From Blastococcus sp. TF02A-30 (GTDB taxonomy: Bacteria > Actinomycetota > Actinomycetes > Mycobacteriales > Geodermatophilaceae): a DNA stretch of 64,000 bases. This document shows, one piece after another, positions 25,631 through 34,620 of this stretch (position 1 is the first letter of the stretch; every line of letters begins with the position of its first letter). The DNA lies in NCBI RefSeq assembly GCF_003319185.1, contig NZ_QOHJ01000002.1, positions 62,001-126,000 of the forward strand. The letters run 5' to 3'. The position numbers and the translations under genes are program-made. Under the pieces are notes generated by a model that was not told where the DNA came from, did not search any database, and was given only the letters and a program-made list of their open reading frames with translations.

Positions 25631-27208
25631 GTGGCGGAACCCGGGAGCACCCCGCTCCTCGAGATGCACGGCATCGTCAAGACGTTCCCGGGTGTCCGGG
25701 CGCTCGACGGCGTCGACCTCGACGTGCGCGCCGGCGAGGTGCACTGCCTGCTGGGTCAGAACGGTGCCGGCAAGTCGACGCTGATCAAGGTCCTGGCCGG
25801 CGCCCACCAGCCCGACGCGGGCCGGATCACCTGGCGCGGCGAGGAGGTGCGGCTGAGCAGCCCGCAGGCCGCGATGCGCCTGGGCATCGCCACCATCTAC
25901 CAGGAGCTCGACCTCGTCTCCGGCCTGAGCGTCGCCGACAACATCTTCCTCGGCCGGGAGCGCTCGCGGTTCGGCCTGACCCGCATCGCCGAGGTCAACC
26001 GGGCCGCCGCGCGGCTGCTCGAGCGGCTCGGCCACCCGGAGATCCGGCCGGGCGCCGAGGTCGGCTCCCTGTCCGCGGCCGGCCAGCAGATGGTCAGCAT
26101 CGCCCGGGCGCTGTCCCAGGACGCGAAGCTGATCGTCATGGACGAGCCCTCGGCCGTCCTGGACACCGAGGAGGTCGACCGGCTCTTCGCCGTCGTCCGC
26201 GACCTCACCGCCCACGACGTCGCCGTCGTCTACATCTCCCACCGGCTCGAGGAGATCCGCCAGATCGGCGACCGGATCACCGTCCTCAAGGACGGCCGGA
26301 CCGTGGCCACCGGCCTGCCGGCGCGCGAGACCGAGACCCGCGAGGTCATCACGCTGATGACCGGCCGGACGATCGAGTACGTCTTCCCGGAGCGGCGCGC
26401 ACAGGTCGCCGTCGACCAGGAGCCGCTGCTGGAGGTCGAGGACCTCGGGCTGCGCGGCAGCTTCGGCGGCGTCTCCTTCGCCGTCCGCCCGGGCGAGGTG
26501 GTCGGCCTGGCCGGGCTGGTCGGCGCCGGGCGTTCCGAGATCCTGGAGACCGTCTTCGGCGCCCGCCGCGCCACCAGCGGCACGGTGCGCGTCGCCGGCA
26601 AGCGGCTGCGGCCCGGCGACGTCGGGGGAGCGGTGGCCGCCGGTGTCGGCCTGGCCCCCGAGGAGCGCAAGAGCCAGGCGCTGCTGCTCGGCGACTCCGT
26701 CTACCGCAACATCTCCATCTCCAGCCTGGCCCGGTTCGCCCGCGGCGGCTTCCTCTCCCGCGGTGCCGAGCGCGACGCCGCCCAGGACCTGGTCGGCTCG
26801 CTCGACGTCCGCCCGAAGGACGTCGACCGCGAGGTCCGCACGCTGTCCGGTGGGAACCAGCAGAAGGTCGTGCTGGCCCGGTGGCTGCTGCGCGACTGCC
26901 GGGTGCTGCTGCTCGACGAGCCCACCCGCGGCGTCGACGTCGGCGCCCGCTCGGAGATCTACGCGCTGATCCGCGACCTGGCCGACCGCGGGGTCGCCGT
27001 CGTCGTGGTCTCCAGCGAGATCCCGGAGGTCCTCGGCCTGGCCGACCGCGTGCTGGTGATCGCCGAGGGCGCCGTCGTCGCCGAGGCACCGGCCGGAGAA
27101 CTCGACGAGCACCGGGTGCTCGACCTGGTCATGGAGGGCACCGGCCACCGCGGCGCGCCCCTCCGCCCGACGCAGCACGAGACGCAGCACGAAGGGGACG
27201 TGGCATGA
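25631..27208 (+). CDS. Sugar ABC transporter ATPase, two ATPase domains
   Basis: A 525-residue protein of the RbsA/XylG/MglA type. The first domain has Walker A GQNGAGKST, a weak signature (LSAAGQQ) and Walker B VMDEPSAVLD. The second has a degenerate Walker A (GLVGAGRSE) but a good LSGGNQQKV signature and LLDEPTRGVDVG. This asymmetry is normal for the family. It powers import by the permease encoded next, whose start overlaps its stop (ATGA). The GTG at 25631 follows GGAGG. Confidence 0.93.
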   Translation: MAEPGSTPLLEMHGIVKTFPGVRALDGVDLDVRAGEVHCLLGQNGAGKSTLIKVLAGAHQPDAGRITWRGEEVRLSSPQAAMRLGIATIYQELDLVSGLSVADNIFLGRERSRFGLTRIAEVNRAAARLLERLGHPEIRPGAEVGSLSAAGQQMVSIARALSQDAKLIVMDEPSAVLDTEEVDRLFAVVRDLTAHDVAVVYISHRLEEIRQIGDRITVLKDGRTVATGLPARETETREVITLMTGRTIEYVFPERRAQVAVDQEPLLEVEDLGLRGSFGGVSFAVRPGEVVGLAGLVGAGRSEILETVFGARRATSGTVRVAGKRLRPGDVGGAVAAGVGLAPEERKSQALLLGDSVYRNISISSLARFARGGFLSRGAERDAAQDLVGSLDVRPKDVDREVRTLSGGNQQKVVLARWLLRDCRVLLLDEPTRGVDVGARSEIYALIRDLADRGVAVVVVSSEIPEVLGLADRVLVIAEGAVVAEAPAGELDEHRVLDLVMEGTGHRGAPLRPTQHETQHEGDVA

Positions 27209-28383
27209 GCGGGAGCACCACCGCGACGACGAGCGGGACGACGGACGCGTCCGTGGACCCGGCCGGGCGCGGCCCGAACGGCGGGCAGCGGCAGAGCCTG
27301 ATGGCGGGGCCGGTGGGCCGCAACCTCGGCCTGGTGGTCGCCCTGGTCATCCTCTGCATCGTCGGCATCGCGACGGCCGGCGACCGCTTCGCCGACCTCG
27401 ACAACGTGCTGACCATCCTGCGGCTGTCCGCGGTCATCGGCGTGGTCAGCATCGGCATGACCTTCGTGATCATCGGCGGGGGCATCGACCTTTCCGTCGG
27501 CGCGCTCGCGGCGCTCTCCTCGGTCTGGGCGACCACGCTGGCCACCCAGCAGATGGCCGAGGACGTGCACTGGATCGTCATGGTGGTCACCGCGCTGCTG
27601 GTGGGCAGCATCGCGGGGCTGGTCAACGGGGTGGTCATCGCCTACGGCAAGCTGGCCGCCTTCATCGCCACCCTCGCCATGCTCGCGGCCGCGCGCGGGC
27701 TGGCCGAGATCATCTCCAACCGGCGGACGCAGATCATCCGCGACCGGGACTTCCTGTCGTTCTTCTCCGGCGACGTGCTCGGCATCCCGACGCTGGTCAT
27801 CATCTGGGCGCTGGTCGCCGTCGCCGGCTGGGTGCTGCTCAACCGCACCACCTTCGGACGGCGGACCTTCGCCGTCGGCGGCAACGCCGAGGCGGCCCGC
27901 CTGGCCGGCATCCGCGTGCAGCGGCACACCGTGAAGCTCTACGTGCTCTCCGGGTTCACCTGCGGCATCGCCGCGGTGATGATCATGGCCCGCACGACGA
28001 CCGGCAGCTCCACGCACGGCACGCTGTGGGAGCTGGACGCGATCGCCGCGGTCGTCATCGGCGGCACGCTGCTCATCGGCGGCCGGGGCACGATCGTCGG
28101 CACCGTCCTGGGCGTGCTGATCTTCACCACGCTCGGCAACGTCTTCACGCTGAACAACCTGTCCAGCTCGGCCCAGGCCGTCGCCCGCGGCGTGATCATC
28201 GTCCTCGCCGTGCTGCTGCAGCAGCGGCTGGCCACCGGCGGCTTCTCCTTCGCCCGCTCCGGCGGCGGCGGCGCCCGCGGTGGCGCCCCGGTCGTCCAGG
28301 GCAGCCCGGCCGGCGCGGTGTCCGGCGGGACGAGCGAACCCGGCGGCCCCGGCGGCGCCCGCCCCGGCGCACCCCAGACCTGA
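27205..28383 (+). CDS. Sugar ABC transporter permease
   Basis: A 392-residue membrane protein of the RbsC/AraH family. Eight to ten helices run from about residue 48 to 350, including the family blocks GGGIDLSVGALAALSS and GGTLLIGGRGTIVGT. The first 40 residues and the last 45 (Gly/Pro-rich) are disordered. It forms the channel for the ATPase before it. A 16-bp hairpin begins at its stop codon. Confidence 0.93.
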   Translation: MSGSTTATTSGTTDASVDPAGRGPNGGQRQSLMAGPVGRNLGLVVALVILCIVGIATAGDRFADLDNVLTILRLSAVIGVVSIGMTFVIIGGGIDLSVGALAALSSVWATTLATQQMAEDVHWIVMVVTALLVGSIAGLVNGVVIAYGKLAAFIATLAMLAAARGLAEIISNRRTQIIRDRDFLSFFSGDVLGIPTLVIIWALVAVAGWVLLNRTTFGRRTFAVGGNAEAARLAGIRVQRHTVKLYVLSGFTCGIAAVMIMARTTTGSSTHGTLWELDAIAAVVIGGTLLIGGRGTIVGTVLGVLIFTTLGNVFTLNNLSSSAQAVARGVIIVLAVLLQQRLATGGFSFARSGGGGARGGAPVVQGSPAGAVSGGTSEPGGPGGARPGAPQT

Positions 28384-28423
28384 CCGGCGCGCGGCGTCCT
28401 GTCCTGCCGCCGCGCGCCGGTCA
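28381..28423 (+). terminator. Strong hairpin between permease and binding-protein genes
   Basis: The arms 28381-28396 and 28408-28423 are perfectly complementary over 16 bp, and the left arm includes the permease stop codon. The loop is 11 nt. Lying inside an operon, it may partly end transcription, or shield the upstream or downstream message from decay. Confidence 0.65.
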
Positions 28424-28528
28424 GCACCGACTCCCACCGGGCCCGCCCCGTGGGCGCTCCACCCCCGATCCCCGCACCACCCCGACCACCTGGCCTCCCG
28501 CCAGGACGGCCAGACCCGAGGAGAGAAC

Positions 28529-29581
28529 ATGTCTGCAGCGAGGCAGCGTCCGTTCCGCCGCCTGCCCTACACCGCGGTCGCCCTGCTCGGCGCCGCCGCG
28601 CTGGTGGCCGGCTGCACCAGCAACGAGCCGGAGAACTCCGGTGGCGGGGGCACCGCCAACGCCGCGAGCGACAACGACGAGGAAGGCGACACCGTCGTCA
28701 TCGGCTTCTCCGCCCCCGCCGCGGACCACGGCTGGATGGCCGGCATCACCGAGGCCGCGCGCGCCGTCGACGAAGAGTACGACGACGTCGAGCTGCGGGT
28801 CGCCGAGGGCACCAACGACGTCGGCACCCAGATCAGCCAGGTCGAGACGTTCATCAACGACGGCGTCGACGCGATCGTGCTGCTGCCGTTCGACGGTGCC
28901 GCGCTGACCCCGGTCGCGCTGGAGGCGATGGAGGCCGGCATCCCGGTCATCAACGTCGACCGCGAGTTCGACAGCCCGTTCGCCGCCCGCGCCACCATCC
29001 TCGGCGACAACTACGGCATGGGCGTCTCGGCCGGCACCTACGTCTGCGAGCAGCTCGGCGACCAGCGCGACGCCGTCGTCGCCGAGATCGCCGGCATCGA
29101 CTCGCTGCCGCTCACCCAGGACCGCAGCCAGGGCTTCGCCGACGCGCTGGCCGACTGCGGGCTCGAGGTGGCCAACCGGGTCGCCGCCGACTTCACCGTC
29201 GAGGGCGGTGAGGAGGCCGCGGCCAACCTGCTCCAGGCCGCACCGCAGATCGACGCGATCTGGAACCACGACGACGACCAGGGCGTCGGCGTCCTGGCCG
29301 CCATCGAGAACGCCGGCCGCGACGAGTTCTTCATGGTCGGCGGCGCCGGCTCGGCCAACGCCATGCGCGAGATCGAGTCCGGCGACTCGGTCCTGCAGGC
29401 GACGGTCATCTACCCGCACACCCAGGCCGCGGACGGCGTCCGGCTGGCCCGGCTGGTCGCGCAGGGCAAGAGCATCTCCGACCTCAACTCCCAGGGCGTG
29501 CCGCGGACGATCGTCCTCAACGCCCCGGTCGTGACCTCGGAGAACGTCGACGACTTCATCGACGCCGCGTTCGAGTCCTGA
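28529..29581 (+). CDS. Sugar ABC transporter substrate-binding lipoprotein
   Basis: A 350-residue periplasmic-binding-protein type 1 (RbsB family). The signal peptide ends in the lipobox LVAGC with C29 as the lipidated residue, followed by a Gly/Asn/Glu-rich linker to about residue 50. The mature domain carries FSAPAADHGWMAGI, the VDREF block and IWNHDDDQGVG, where aromatic and acidic residues contact the sugar. The ligand is probably a pentose, polyol or similar, not identifiable here. It has its own RBS (GAGGAGAG). Confidence 0.92.
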   Translation: MSAARQRPFRRLPYTAVALLGAAALVAGCTSNEPENSGGGGTANAASDNDEEGDTVVIGFSAPAADHGWMAGITEAARAVDEEYDDVELRVAEGTNDVGTQISQVETFINDGVDAIVLLPFDGAALTPVALEAMEAGIPVINVDREFDSPFAARATILGDNYGMGVSAGTYVCEQLGDQRDAVVAEIAGIDSLPLTQDRSQGFADALADCGLEVANRVAADFTVEGGEEAAANLLQAAPQIDAIWNHDDDQGVGVLAAIENAGRDEFFMVGGAGSANAMREIESGDSVLQATVIYPHTQAADGVRLARLVAQGKSISDLNSQGVPRTIVLNAPVVTSENVDDFIDAAFES

Positions 29582-29588
29582 TCGCCGT

Positions 29589-29624
29589 GGGGTGGCCGGG
29601 CGTCTGCCCGCGCCCGGCCACCCC
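29589..29624 (+). terminator. Hairpin after the binding-protein gene
   Basis: The 14-nt arms at 29589-29602 and 29611-29624 (GGGGTGGCCGGGCG on the left) are perfectly complementary with an 8-nt loop. It separates the transporter from the two catabolic genes by strong structure, although the next gene starts only 18 bp further. Confidence 0.7.
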
Positions 29625-29642
29625 GCTTCCCGAGGAGCTCCG

Positions 29643-30830
29643 ATGACCACTCCCGACCGGCCGCACCTGCGCGTGGCCATGATCGGCCACGCCTTCATGG
29701 GCGCCGCGCACTCGCACGCCTGGCGCACCGCCCCCCACTTCTTCGACCTGCCGCTGCGGCCCGACCTCGCCGTCCTCGTCGGCCGTGACCCCGCCCGCGT
29801 GGCCGAGGCGGCCGGCAAGCTCGGCTGGTCGGCCACCGAGACCGACTGGCGGCGGGTGCTCGGACGCGAGGACGTCGACCTGGTCGACGTCTGCACGCCC
29901 GGGGACACCCACGCCGAGATCGCGATCGCCGCGCTCGAGGCCGGCAAGCACGTGCTCTGCGAGAAGCCGCTGGCCAACTCGGTCGCCGAGGCCGAGGCGA
30001 TGGCCGAGGCCGCCGCGCGGGCCGCCCGCAACGGCGTCCGCTCGATGGTCGGGTTCACCTACCGCCGGGTGCCGGCGATCGCGCTGGCCCGCCAGCTGGT
30101 CGCCGCCGGCCGGCTCGGCGACATCCGGCACGTGCGCGCGCAGTACCTGCAGGACTGGATCGCCGACCCCAGCGCGCCGATGTCGTGGCGGCTGGAGAAG
30201 GACAAGGCCGGCTCGGGCGCGCTGGGCGACATCGGCGCGCACGTCGTCGACCTGACCCAGCACATCACCGGCCAGCGGCTCACCGGCGTGAGCGCGCTGC
30301 TGGAGACCTTCGTGACGGAGCGCCCGCTGCCCGCGGCTGCCGGCTCGCTGTCCGGTGTCGCGGGCGAGGGCACCGGCACGGTCACCGTCGACGACGCGGC
30401 CCTGTTCCTCGGCCGGTTCGACGGCGGGGCGGTGGCCAGCTTCGAGGCGACCCGGTTCGCGCTGGGGCGCAAGAACGCCATCCGCATCGAGATCAACGGC
30501 TCGCGCGGGAGCCTGGCGTTCGACTTCGAGGACATGAACGTCCTGCACTTCTTCGACGGCGACGACCCGGACGAGACCGCGGGCTTCCGCCGGATCGTCG
30601 TCACCGAGCCCGGTCACCCCTACGTCGGCGCCTGGTGGCCGGCCGGGCACGGGCTCGGGTACGAGCACGGCTTCACCCACCAGGTCGTCGACCTGGTCAC
30701 CGCCATCGCCAAGGGGGAGGACCCGGCGCCGTCCTTCGCCGACGGCCTGCAGGTGCAGCGGGTGCTCGACGCCGTCGAGCGCAGCGCGGCCGACGACTCC
30801 CGCTGGACCCCGATCGAAGGAGACCGCTGA
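29643..30830 (+). CDS. Gfo/Idh/MocA family sugar dehydrogenase
   Basis: A 395-residue NAD(P)-dependent oxidoreductase. The N-terminal Rossmann fold begins [17 protein letters not shown], with the family motif EKPLANS (about residues 104-110) holding the catalytic lysine. The C-terminal domain includes [10 protein letters not shown] with the active-site His. It probably oxidises the sugar or inositol-like compound brought in by the ABC system. Its TGA overlaps the ATG of the isomerase gene, so the two are coupled. Confidence 0.9.
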   Translation: MTTPDRPHLRVAMIGHAFMGAAHSHAWRTAPHFFDLPLRPDLAVLVGRDPARVAEAAGKLGWSATETDWRRVLGREDVDLVDVCTPGDTHAEIAIAALEAGKHVLCEKPLANSVAEAEAMAEAAARAARNGVRSMVGFTYRRVPAIALARQLVAAGRLGDIRHVRAQYLQDWIADPSAPMSWRLEKDKAGSGALGDIGAHVVDLTQHITGQRLTGVSALLETFVTERPLPAAAGSLSGVAGEGTGTVTVDDAALFLGRFDGGAVASFEATRFALGRKNAIRIEINGSRGSLAFDFEDMNVLHFFDGDDPDETAGFRRIVVTEPGHPYVGAWWPAGHGLGYEHGFTHQVVDLVTAIAKGEDPAPSFADGLQVQRVLDAVERSAADDSRWTPIEGDR

Positions 30831-31837
30831 TGCCCCGTCCCGTCACGCTGTTCACCGGCCAGTGGGCCGACCTGCCGTTCGAGGAGGTGGCGCGGCTGGC
30901 CTCGGAGTGGGGTTACGACGGCCTGGAGATCGCCTGCTGGGGCGACCACCTCGACGTCGAGCGCGCGGCGAACGACGACTCCTACGTGCAGGAGAAGCTC
31001 GACCTGCTCAAGCGCTACGGCCTGCAGGTGTTCGCGATCAGCAACCACCTCAACGGCCAGGCCGTGTGCGACGACCCGATCGACGAGCGGCACCGCGGCA
31101 TGGTGCACCCGCGGGTGTGGGGCGACGGCGACCCGGAGGGCGTCCGGCAGCGGGCGGCCGAGGAGATGAAGCTGACCGCGCGGGCGGCCCGCAAGCTCGG
31201 CGTCGACGTCGTCGTGGGCTTCACCGGGTCGAAGATCTGGAAGACCGTGGCGATGTTCCCGCCGGTGCCCGAGTCGATGATCGAGGACGGCTACCGCGAC
31301 TTCGCCGACCGCTGGAACCCGATCCTCGACGTCTTCGACGAGGTCGGCGTGAAGTTCGCGCACGAGGTGCACCCGAGCGAGATCGCCTACGACTACTGGA
31401 CGACGGTGCGCACGATGGAGGCCATCGGCCACCGCGAGGCGTTCGGGCTCAACTGGGACCCGTCGCACTTCGTCTGGCAGGACCTGGACCCGGTCAGCTT
31501 CATCTGGGACTTCAAGGACCGGATCTACCACGTCGACTGCAAGGACGCGAAGAAGCAGGTGGGCAACGGCCGCAACGGCCGGATGGGGTCGCACCTGCCC
31601 TGGGCCGACCCGCGGCGCGGCTGGGACTTCGTCTCCACCGGCCACGGCGACGTCCCGTGGGAGGCCTGCTTCCGGATGCTCAACACGATCGGCTACGACG
31701 GCCCCATCTCGGTGGAGTGGGAGGACGCCGGCATGGACCGCCTGGTCGGCGCCCCCGAGGCGCTGGAGTTCGTGCGCCGGCTGGCGTTCGACCCGCCGGC
31801 GGCCGCGTTCGACGCCGCCTTCGCCAGCGGGAACTGA
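30830..31837 (+). CDS. Sugar phosphate isomerase/epimerase, AP endonuclease 2-like TIM barrel
   Basis: A 335-residue TIM-barrel protein of the xylose-isomerase-like superfamily. Visible metal-site residues are Glu in HEVHPSEI, Asp/His in [10 protein letters not shown], His in [10 protein letters not shown] and Glu in [10 protein letters not shown]. It would isomerise or dehydrate the keto-sugar made by the dehydrogenase. The overlap with that gene suggests a two-step pathway. The exact substrate is unknown. Confidence 0.88.
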   Translation: MPRPVTLFTGQWADLPFEEVARLASEWGYDGLEIACWGDHLDVERAANDDSYVQEKLDLLKRYGLQVFAISNHLNGQAVCDDPIDERHRGMVHPRVWGDGDPEGVRQRAAEEMKLTARAARKLGVDVVVGFTGSKIWKTVAMFPPVPESMIEDGYRDFADRWNPILDVFDEVGVKFAHEVHPSEIAYDYWTTVRTMEAIGHREAFGLNWDPSHFVWQDLDPVSFIWDFKDRIYHVDCKDAKKQVGNGRNGRMGSHLPWADPRRGWDFVSTGHGDVPWEACFRMLNTIGYDGPISVEWEDAGMDRLVGAPEALEFVRRLAFDPPAAAFDAAFASGN

Positions 31838-31841
31838 CCGA

Positions 31842-32255
31842 TCAGCGGCGGGCGCTCGCGAGCCAGGCCAGCCCGGCCAGCACGAGAGCGCCCGCCGCCT
31901 CCACCCAGAACGACTCCCACCACAGGGCCGCCGCGGTCGACTCGCGGAAGCCGAACAGGCCCACCCAGGTGGAGACCAGCAGGGCGGCCAGCGTGCCCCC
32001 GCACACGAGCGCGCCCAGGGCGGCCACCCACGGCAGGACGGCGCGCGGCACCACGAGCAGCAGCGCCGCCGACCCGGACCCCAGGACGACGGCGAGCAGG
32101 AACGCCGGCCCGATGACGTCGACGTCCCGGTAGCCGTCGCGCCACAGGTCCAGGTGGATCCAGGCCGTGGCCGCCAGCAGCGCCGCGCCGAGCAGCCGCA
32201 GGCCCCACAGCGTCGGAGTCCCGGTGCGCCGCACCCGCACCGGCGTGCGGGTCAC
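31842..32255 (-). CDS. Four-helix membrane protein
   Basis: A 137-residue protein with four hydrophobic helices and a basic N-terminal tail (MTRTPVRVRRTG). The segment AWIHLDLWRDGYRDV after the first helix recurs in actinobacterial membrane proteins near cupredoxins. The GTG start overlaps the cupredoxin stop by 4 bp, so the pair is coupled. It could be the membrane partner of the copper protein. No family name recognised. Confidence 0.7.
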   Translation of the reverse strand: MTRTPVRVRRTGTPTLWGLRLLGAALLAATAWIHLDLWRDGYRDVDVIGPAFLLAVVLGSGSAALLLVVPRAVLPWVAALGALVCGGTLAALLVSTWVGLFGFRESTAAALWWESFWVEAAGALVLAGLAWLASARR

Positions 32256-32701
32256 GCCCCCACCTCGACCGGCACCTCCATGCCCATGGCGCGGTGGTTG
32301 GCGATCGAGCAGTAGAAGACGTACTCGCCCTCGTCCAGCGTCACCGTGAACGTGGTGCTCTCGCCCGGGTCGACGTCCTCGGACTCCGCGACGTCCTCGC
32401 CGTCCCGCTCGACGACCAGGTCGTGGGTGGAGCCGCCGTCGTTGGTCAGCGTGATCTCGTAGGTGCCGGCGGTCAGCTCCTCGTCGTCGAGCTCGAAGCC
32501 GAAGTCGACCGCGGTCACCTCCAGCGCGGCGCTCTCCGCCGCGGGGGTCACGTCGGTCGGCTCGGCCGTGCCCGGGCTGGTGGTCGACGCGGCGGCGGGG
32601 GAGTCCGGTTCCGGTTCGGAGCTCCCGCAGCCGGTCAGGACGGCGACGGTCAGGACGGCGGCGGCCGGCAGCGCACCGGCGGTCAGCGGGGTCCGGGGCA
32701 T
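32252..32701 (-). CDS. Cupredoxin-like copper lipoprotein
   Basis: A 149-residue secreted lipoprotein. Lipobox LTGC with C25, then a disordered Ser/Thr/Glu linker to about residue 58, then a cupredoxin domain. Type 1 copper ligands are visible: H93 (STHDLVV), C131 and H136 (FYCSIANHRAMGM), with M139 or M141 as axial ligand. It would carry electrons or bind copper outside the membrane. It is coupled to the downstream four-helix protein. Confidence 0.85.
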   Translation of the reverse strand: MPRTPLTAGALPAAAVLTVAVLTGCGSSEPEPDSPAAASTTSPGTAEPTDVTPAAESAALEVTAVDFGFELDDEELTAGTYEITLTNDGGSTHDLVVERDGEDVAESEDVDPGESTTFTVTLDEGEYVFYCSIANHRAMGMEVPVEVGA

Positions 32702-32778
32702 GGCGCCTCCTGGGTCGGGCGTCCCTCGCGGGGGGCGCTGCCCCGATGGTGCAACCGTCAAGGACCGGGCGGAAGGGG

Positions 32779-33690
32779 TCAGCCGGTGACCCGGCGGGCC
32801 CAGCCGGTGACGAGGGCGAGCACCTCGGGGTCGACCGGCTCGCGCAGCTCGGCCTTGTAGCGCGACATCGACGGCGGCCCGGACTGGCGGCGCAGCGTGT
32901 GCGTCAGGTCGGGGACGCGGCGCACCTCGACCGGCCCGGCCGCGGTCGCCGCGATCCGGTCGAGGTCGTCGGCCGGCACCTGCAGGTCCTTGCCGCCGGT
33001 GATGGCCAGGACCGGCACGCGCACCCGGCGCAGGTCTGCGCTCGGGTCGTGGGCCATGAACTCGCGGGTCCACCGGGCGTTGACCCGCGCTCCGCCGATC
33101 CGGGCGACGTCGGTGGTGGTCGCCTTGATGCGGACGTGGTTGGCCGCGACCTTCTTCTCCAGGTCGGTGCGGAGGACGCGGAGCAGCAGCCGCACCGGTG
33201 CCGGCAGGGTGGGTGCGATCTGCCGCGCCTGCCAGCGCAGCAGCTCCTCGCCGGGGCTGGCGCTCATGGCCAGGAGGACCAGCCCCGCGACGTGCGCACC
33301 GCGGGCGGCGACGGCGGCGGACAGCAGCGCCCCCTCGCTGTGGCCGGCCAGGAGCAGCCGGTCGGCGTCCACCTCGGGCCGGTCCGCGACGGCGGTCACG
33401 ACGCGGGCCAGGTCGTCGACGTTGTCGGTGAACCCGGCTCGGCGCCAGTCGCCGGGGCTGCCGCCGACGCCGCGCTTGTCGTAGCGGTAGCTGGCCAGGC
33501 CGGCGCCGGCCAGCGCGTGCGCCAGGGCGCGGGTGACCCCGAACCGCGCGCGCGGGTGGTCGGAGTCCCGGTCGACCGGCCCCGACCCGGCGGCCAGCAC
33601 CACGGCGGGCGCGGGGAGCGGGCCGTCGGGGAGGGTGAGCGTGCCGGCGAGCGGGTGCTCGCCCGGCACGGCCAGGGGGAGCTCGCGCAC
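32779..33690 (-). CDS. Alpha/beta hydrolase
   Basis: A 303-residue hydrolase with nucleophile elbow GHSEG, acid in ITGGKDLQVP and histidine in VPDLTHTLR. The YDKRGVGGSPGD block and the cap around LLRWQARQIAP resemble serine aminopeptidase S33-like or acyl hydrolases. Its GTG start lies 2 bp from the stop of the upstream PH-like gene, so they form an operon. Confidence 0.82.
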   Translation of the reverse strand: MRELPLAVPGEHPLAGTLTLPDGPLPAPAVVLAAGSGPVDRDSDHPRARFGVTRALAHALAGAGLASYRYDKRGVGGSPGDWRRAGFTDNVDDLARVVTAVADRPEVDADRLLLAGHSEGALLSAAVAARGAHVAGLVLLAMSASPGEELLRWQARQIAPTLPAPVRLLLRVLRTDLEKKVAANHVRIKATTTDVARIGGARVNARWTREFMAHDPSADLRRVRVPVLAITGGKDLQVPADDLDRIAATAAGPVEVRRVPDLTHTLRRQSGPPSMSRYKAELREPVDPEVLALVTGWARRVTG

Positions 33691-33692
33691 GC

Positions 33693-34040
33693 TCAGCCCG
33701 CGGGGGAGAGCGTGCCGGCGAGCGCCGCGGCGTCGTCGGCCCCGACCAGCACGGTGTCGTAGCGCTGGCCGGTCAGCCGGATCCGGAGCGCGGGCTGCCC
33801 GCGGCGCACCGAGACGTAGGTCTTCTCGCCGCGCCGCCGCCAGGTGCCGATGGCGCGCACGCCGGGGAGCCCGAGCCCCGGCGCGCGCAGCCCGCGCAGC
33901 GCGGCCAGGCCGGACGGCACCGCCTCGACGGAGGTCACGGCCGACGGGGGCACCTCGAGGTCGCGGAGCATGCCGAAGAACTTCTCCGCCCGCGTGAGGG
34001 AGATCTGCAGGCTGTCGGGTGTCGTCCGGATCGTCGCCAT
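33693..34040 (-). CDS. PH-like domain protein of unknown function
   Basis: A 115-residue soluble protein, probably all-beta with a final helix, resembling bacterial PH-like domains (GTWRRRGEKTYVSVRRGQPALRIRL). It occurs widely in actinobacteria without a known role. The promoter places the transcription start at the ATG, so it is probably a leaderless message. It is the first gene of the operon with the hydrolase and is divergent from a HTH regulator that may control it. Confidence 0.7.
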   Translation of the reverse strand: MATIRTTPDSLQISLTRAEKFFGMLRDLEVPPSAVTSVEAVPSGLAALRGLRAPGLGLPGVRAIGTWRRRGEKTYVSVRRGQPALRIRLTGQRYDTVLVGADDAAALAGTLSPAG

Positions 34041-34044
34041 GGCA

Positions 34045-34090
34045 CCATCATTCTCAATCGCGAGAGCGTTGTCAAAGATGAGAATGGTGG
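34045..34090. promoter_or_regulatory. Divergent promoter with inverted repeat
   Basis: On the minus strand a perfect TTGACA (34070-34075) and AATGAT (34047-34052) are 17 bp apart, with the predicted start at the ATG of the PH-like gene. A 12-bp inverted repeat with one mismatch, CCATCATTCTCA (34045-34056) and TGAGAATGGTGG (34079-34090), brackets this promoter, and TCTC/GAGA arms (34052-34065) lie inside. This is a probable operator for the adjacent regulator. Confidence 0.6.
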
Positions 34091-34095
34091 CGCGG

Positions 34096-34620
34096 ATGCC
34101 GACCTCGGACCTGCTGCTGCACCCGGTGCGGCTGCGGATCGTCCAGGCGTTCCTGGGCGAGCGCACGCTCACCACCGCCGACCTGCACGCCGGGCTGCCC
34201 GACGTCCCGACGGCGTCGCTCTACCGGCACGTCGCCACGCTGGCCGAGGCCGGCGTGCTGGAGGTCGTGGGGGAGCGCCGGGTGCGGGGCGCCGCCGAGC
34301 GCAGCTACCGGCTGGTGCCCGCGGCGGCGTCCATCGGCCCCGACGCCGCGTCCCGGATGGACCCCGAGGAGCACCGCCGGGCGTTCACCACGTTCGTCGC
34401 CGCGCTGCTGGCCGACTTCGACCGGTACCTGACCCGCGGCAACGTCGACCTCGCGCGGGACGGCGTCGGCTACCGGCAGGTGGGGCTGTGGCTCACCGAG
34501 GACGAGTTCGCCGAGCTGGTGGCCGACCTGCGGGCGGTGCTGGCCGCCCGCGCGGCGAACCAGCCGGCGGAGGGGCGCCGCCGCCGGCTGGTCAGCACCG
34601 TGCACCTGCCGGGGGACTAG
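34096..34620 (+). CDS. Winged-helix transcriptional regulator
   Basis: A 174-residue regulator with an ArsR-like winged helix (LLLHPVRLRIVQAFLGERTLTTADLHAGL, then PTASLYRHVATLAEAGVL) and a C-terminal helical domain of about 90 residues, as in YdfF/HTH_20 proteins. In-frame ATGs at 34078 and 34084 are alternatives, but they lie within the operator repeat, so I chose 34096. Its stop overlaps the convergent DoxX stop by 3 bp (CTAG). Confidence 0.75.
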   Translation: MPTSDLLLHPVRLRIVQAFLGERTLTTADLHAGLPDVPTASLYRHVATLAEAGVLEVVGERRVRGAAERSYRLVPAAASIGPDAASRMDPEEHRRAFTTFVAALLADFDRYLTRGNVDLARDGVGYRQVGLWLTEDEFAELVADLRAVLAARAANQPAEGRRRRLVSTVHLPGD

